In this document: positions 59,879-64,000 of the stretch, piece by piece
How positions within the stretch are numbered: position 1 is the stretch's first letter
How the letters are laid out: each line of letters opens with the position of its first letter
Assembly: GCA_036971475.1 (NCBI GenBank)
Contig: JBAIZL010000003.1
Coordinates: 56,340,342 to 56,404,341 of the forward strand
Source of the DNA: Prosapia bicincta
Taxonomy: Eukaryota > Arthropoda > Insecta > Hemiptera > Cercopidae
DNA: 64,000 bases
Direction: 5' to 3'
Program-made: the position numbers and the translations under genes
The notes under the pieces: model-generated
Databases searched by the model: none
Told to the model about the DNA's origin: nothing
Seen by the model: the letters and a program-made list of their open reading frames with translations, nothing else

Positions 59879-60249
59879 CTGTAACCAGGAAAATGTGTTT
59901 ATAATTTCAATCATATTGTTATTTATAATAGAACTTTATCAAACACTGCAAATATAATAAAGATCCGTTTCTATTCTACGAGAAACTACCAGGATTTTAA
60001 CTTAATTAAAAACAATATTTTTGTTAAAAACAAAAACTTTAGATTACATTATTTCAGCAATACCAATCTAGGAGTGACCCTAAACGCCTTATATAATGAG
60101 AAATTATAGACCACCATAATTAGAAACGAAAAAGCGAATAAATAATAACAAACAAACAAAATAGTCCACCTCAAAAATTCCAAGGAAATTCTCTTTTTAT
60201 TTTACCACTTAATATTGTTGTTTTTAATTAATCACTTTAACAATAGTTT

Positions 60250-60482
60250 ATGACCATCCGAACTTTAAATTTTATAAGTTTGTAAAAACCTTACTGCGAC
60301 AGAACGTTTGCAATCGCATGTGGTGATGTTCATCAGTGTCTCCTGCTTGGAGATGTTGGGTCTAGCGTTGACTGTTTTAAAGGCAGGTTTTCGATAATAT
60401 CAAAGAGTATGTCTGATTTGTATTGGGTTTGTTCGTTTAGTATGTTTGTACTTTGTGTGTCTGTAAATTTCATATTGTGTAA
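60250..60482 (-). pseudogene. 5'-truncated PLE 3' end, T' copy
   Basis: Same structure as 38,190-38,452. CTGATGA is intact, but the GAAA box reads GCAAA, so the hammerhead-like core is broken here. It is fused at the same fold-back joint (GTAAATGTTTAATTTAC) to the plus-strand body. Confidence 0.75.
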
Positions 60483-62640
60483 ATGTTTAATTTACATAAA
60501 ACAAACCCTCTAAACGATATACAAAAATAAAGACTCACTGAACCAAAAGCTATACCAAATTCACCTAAATCTCCCCAACACGATCGGACGCGAACTCACA
60601 ACCAATTTAATGAGACACTAATAATTGGGCAACAAATAAACTAATAAACATTAAAAATAAACACAATAAAAAGTTTAATCAACTATTATGTAAAACAAAA
60701 AACACAATATACTCTCAACCCACACAAAAATTCTACCTCCGTACATTTAACCTCACTAATAACAAATTCACATAACACGAAATGAATTTAATAAACAAAG
60801 ACCTGAAATAGAACCTACATTAAAATCAAATAATATTACAAATAGAAACATTATACTGCAAACTGAAACAGCAACACACAAAACTGTCACCAAAGACCAA
60901 AACTCACTTCGACATGACACAAAAAACCTAAACAAGCACAAAAACTACCAACAAAAACGTGAACAATTAAATTAAAATCGCAGCAAACATAAAAAAAAAA
61001 GCTACACTAAACATCATACTCACCACATCAGAAAAATGCAACAACACAGTAATTGTAATTACAAACAGCCTAAATGACGAAATCAATAAATACATAATAA
61101 ATAATAATATAATACAACTAAATACAGATCCAACTGAGAAATATCACAGAACCATCAAAAAACTAATTTATACATCCGAATACATTAACAGCAAAAACAA
61201 AAAACACCACCTAAACAACTCCACCCTAAATTACCTACCCTCCGTGCTCTCTCTAATATTCACAAACCCAATGTCCCCATCCGAGCCATCATCAACTAGA
61301 CAAATGCCCCTTAACATAAAGTAACAAAAACATAACAAAATAATCAGACAATCTATAAACTTAAACACAGGAACACCCATATAAAACAGAACAAACCTCA
61401 TAAATAAAATAAAAGACATAAACATACCACACAATTCAACACTACTATCACTCGACATAACAAATATGTACACCAACATACCCATACCTGAAACGCTCAA
61501 TATTATAGAAACCCAATTAATACAGAACAACATACCGAAATCCTAAACATTCTCCAAACTATCTCTAAACAAAACTATTTCACCCACACACCAAACTTCT
61601 ATTCACAGCTAGATGGCCTACCCATGGGAAGTCCTATCAGTAGTGTCCTATGCGATATTTTCTCCTATAACACATATAAAACATCAAGATAATCACAAGC
61701 AATACACACGCAAATTAATTTAAAGGCACAGATAAGTAGCTGATATCATAACACTATACAGAGGCTACACCTAACAATGCGTAAAACCCCTCAACTACAC
61801 TAATAAAATACACCCAAAAATCAAGTCCAACTCAGAAATTGAAACCAAACTATCCCTAAACGTCCTCGACCTCACCATAATAAAAAACCACACACAAAAA
61901 CAGCTTCTACATTTACAGGAGACCCATAACAATAGTCACACTTATCCACAACACCCCAAACCACCCTAGCCAGCACAAACACGCTGCATTCAGACTTAAA
62001 GAAGGTCCAATGACCTCAGAAAACCTAAACATAGAACTAAACAATATTAAATATTTAACATAAACGAATGAATACAACACCACAATTATAGACAAACTGC
62101 ACAATGTACGAAAAAGCACTAAAATTAACACTACAGAGAGGGAAAACAAATACATCACAACACCATACATAAACAAAACATCAAATAAAATAGTTTAGAA
62201 ATTTCAAAAAAAACTATACAAAATAGCATACAAAACTAATAACAATTTACAATACAAAATACAGCATGACACCTACAACAAAGATACACTATAAGACCCA
62301 GGCATATACAAACAGAACTGCGACGAATGCAACACATTCTACAGTGAGCAAACAAGTCGCAGTTTTAAACAAGGAGTCGAAGAACACAAACAGAACACCA
62401 ACCTAACATTTTACCTAACAATCACCTAAAAGAAACAGGACACAAATACACAGACATTTACCATAAAATCGGTAAATAGAATGTTCACACATCAACACAA
62501 TAGGGCCACATCTCATCACACTAGAACAATATGAAATTTAAAGACACACAAAAACACATAGTACAAAAATATTAAACGAACAAACCCAATACAAATCCCT
62601 CATACTCTTTGATACAATCAAAAAACTTTAAAAGCCTTTA
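60483..62640 (+). pseudogene. Penelope-like element, plus-strand body, T' copy
   Basis: Same element as 38,453-40,860 without the MITE. GLPMGSP is at 61,615-61,637. The catalytic box has the same Asp-to-Ala change (GCT at 61,739-61,741), and GIY is at 62,301-62,309 within PGIYKQNCDECNTFY. A private deletion of about 16 bp near 61,537 breaks the frame after NIIETQLIQNNIP. It is non-functional. Confidence 0.9.
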
Positions 62641-63420
62641 AAACCTTTGTATCTGGCTGGCTTGTGTGAAGGTGCCGGTGTGGAGTTAATTAGTGGGCGA
62701 CTGGGTGTGTTTTGTTTGTGGATATTAGGTAATGGGTTCTTGGAGTTTTATTTGTTCTGGTTTCGTGATTTCGATGCATTTATAATTTGTGTTTGTTATT
62801 TAGGTGTAGGGTCTACATGGAGTTTGGTCATGTTGGTTTCTGTCATGAATAAAATTACTTTATTGTCAACGCCTTGTTAGTACATTGTACTACAGAATTA
62901 CCATTATCTGTATTTATAAACATTGAGGCTAGTTGGTTCCGTTAGTATGATAGATTTAAGGGCCGTGTGTTTATTATTTGTGCTTGGTTCAGTGTTTAAT
63001 GTGTTTATAATGGAGATTTTATATTCAATGTCTTGTCCCAACGTTAATTTTTGGTTGCATTTCTTGGGGTGTAAGCTGTTTTTAAGTCAATTGTTTACGT
63101 CCTAATTAGTTTATATTAAATTCTGTATTTATGGTGTTTATAATGCGTGGGTAAAACTGGTGGTGGATGTAATGTGTTATTGTTTCGAGTTGAGAGTTTT
63201 GTTGTTTGTGTCTGATGCTCTGTTACTGTCTGTGAGTATGTGCTTTGCTGTATTGAACGATTTCTTCGAGTACTAATAGCAAATTATCAACGATTATGTT
63301 AAACTATTGCGTATATAGGTCATTAAGTAAAACCCACTTATCCAGATTTATATGTAATTCTTTGAGAATTTTAGGATATCAACAACTAAGTAAATAACAC
63401 ACAACTAAAAAATTAATAAA
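62641..63420 (-). pseudogene. PLE N-terminal/RT fragment, minus strand, T' copy
   Basis: Nearly identical to 40,861-41,640, with the same inversion joint and the same switch to G/T-rich plus-strand sequence. Confidence 0.75.
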
Positions 63421-63864
63421 TCAAATAGCCTTCGGGAATGTATCGAAAAAAATTGTAGAAGATGCTTTATCTGAAAAAAAGTAATCGAATTTAATATACG
63501 ATTTGTTGAAAGATTAATACTTCGTTTTATTCCTAATATCAGGTTTAAATGGCTTCAGTTTTCTACGTACATACAAGGCAGATTCAATTCATTACCCTTT
63601 ATGTATAATTTTAGATAAATAGGCCTATTTTAATATTTTATTCGGTAAATAATACAGAATTCTTTGTAAAAACCTATGCATTTTGGGTCATGAAATATTT
63701 TAAAAAACTAAACTAATAAAACACATCTGTAGAATCTATCAAAAAATACAGTCGGGAAGTTCGGTAAATAATATAAAATTATTTATTGTAAAAATATAAG
63801 AATATTTTCTTGTAAAGATATTAGCAATGACTGATGTTTGGTTGCCTGGTAACACGCGTTGTGG
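63421..63864. repeat. A-left type block, T' copy (continues past window)
   Basis: Colinear with 41,641-42,080 until it enters the 32-bp minisatellite. Confidence 0.8.
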
Positions 63865-64000
63865 TTACATTATTGTTTCCATGGAAAGATTCATTGTTAC
63901 ATTATTGTTTCTATGGAAAGATTCATTGTTACATTATTGTTTCCATGGAAAGATTCATTGTTACATTATTGTTTCCATGGAAAGATTCATTGTTACATTA
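63865..64000. repeat. 32-bp minisatellite, at least four copies, open at the window end
   Basis: TTACATTATTGTTTC starts at 63,865, 63,897, 63,929 and 63,961, an exact 32-bp period. Each unit holds the palindrome TTTCCATGGAAA (one unit has TATGG). The same stretch is single-copy at about 9,103, 22,893 and 42,080. The array runs off the window. Confidence 0.97.

Larger units (their letters stand above)
58370..60249. repeat. Block T' middle part (matches 36,566-38,189)
   Basis: Colinear with T. It holds two exon-like cassettes, whereas T has one because of a deletion. The long AT microsatellite of T is absent. Confidence 0.85.

Overview
The window looks like AT-rich eukaryotic, most likely arthropod, DNA made almost entirely of repeats. 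The basis is its content: degenerate Jockey-like non-LTR retrotransposons, Penelope-like elements (PLEs) with GIY-YIG endonuclease remnants, a piggyBac element with TTAA target duplications, IS630/Tc1-type transposase fossils, several satellite arrays and many dinucleotide microsatellites. The species cannot be named from sequence alone. I see no convincing intact host gene. The only long, clean open frame with a recognisable product is a truncated piggyBac transposase (57,291-58,163). No tRNA, rRNA, CRISPR or prokaryotic gene was found.

Layout. 1-799 is a 97-bp satellite; 1,535-3,820 is a 154-bp satellite that runs into a short open frame. 3,980-7,700 is mostly single-copy AT-rich sequence. 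The rest is a mosaic of long direct duplications. Block A (8,735-16,410) matches block B (22,510-29,848), and part of it matches block C (50,740-53,852). A second block T (30,472-44,000) matches T' (54,546-64,000 and beyond). Each of A, B and C carries a minus-strand IS630/Tc1-like transposase fossil. T and T' each carry a rearranged non-LTR element, exon-like cassettes and a dead PLE with inverted pieces. 16,880-19,000 holds a non-LTR element whose catalytic region has become a 133-bp satellite. 44,958-45,858 holds the least rearranged 3' half of the same family.

The T/T' pair shows which changes came after duplication. T has 25 copies of a 160-bp satellite where T' has one. T has a 222-bp MITE inside its PLE that T' lacks. 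T' has a piggyBac insertion whose empty site is preserved in T. T' also has a long (CA)n where T has a few bases.

The main observations are: two different satellites (133 bp and 160 bp) born from different parts of one retrotransposon family, with their seed structures still visible; hammerhead-ribozyme-like cores at PLE termini; a four-copy exon-like cassette with good splice sites next to PLE ends; and a deletion-derivative piggyBac with an open 290-codon transposase N-terminus.
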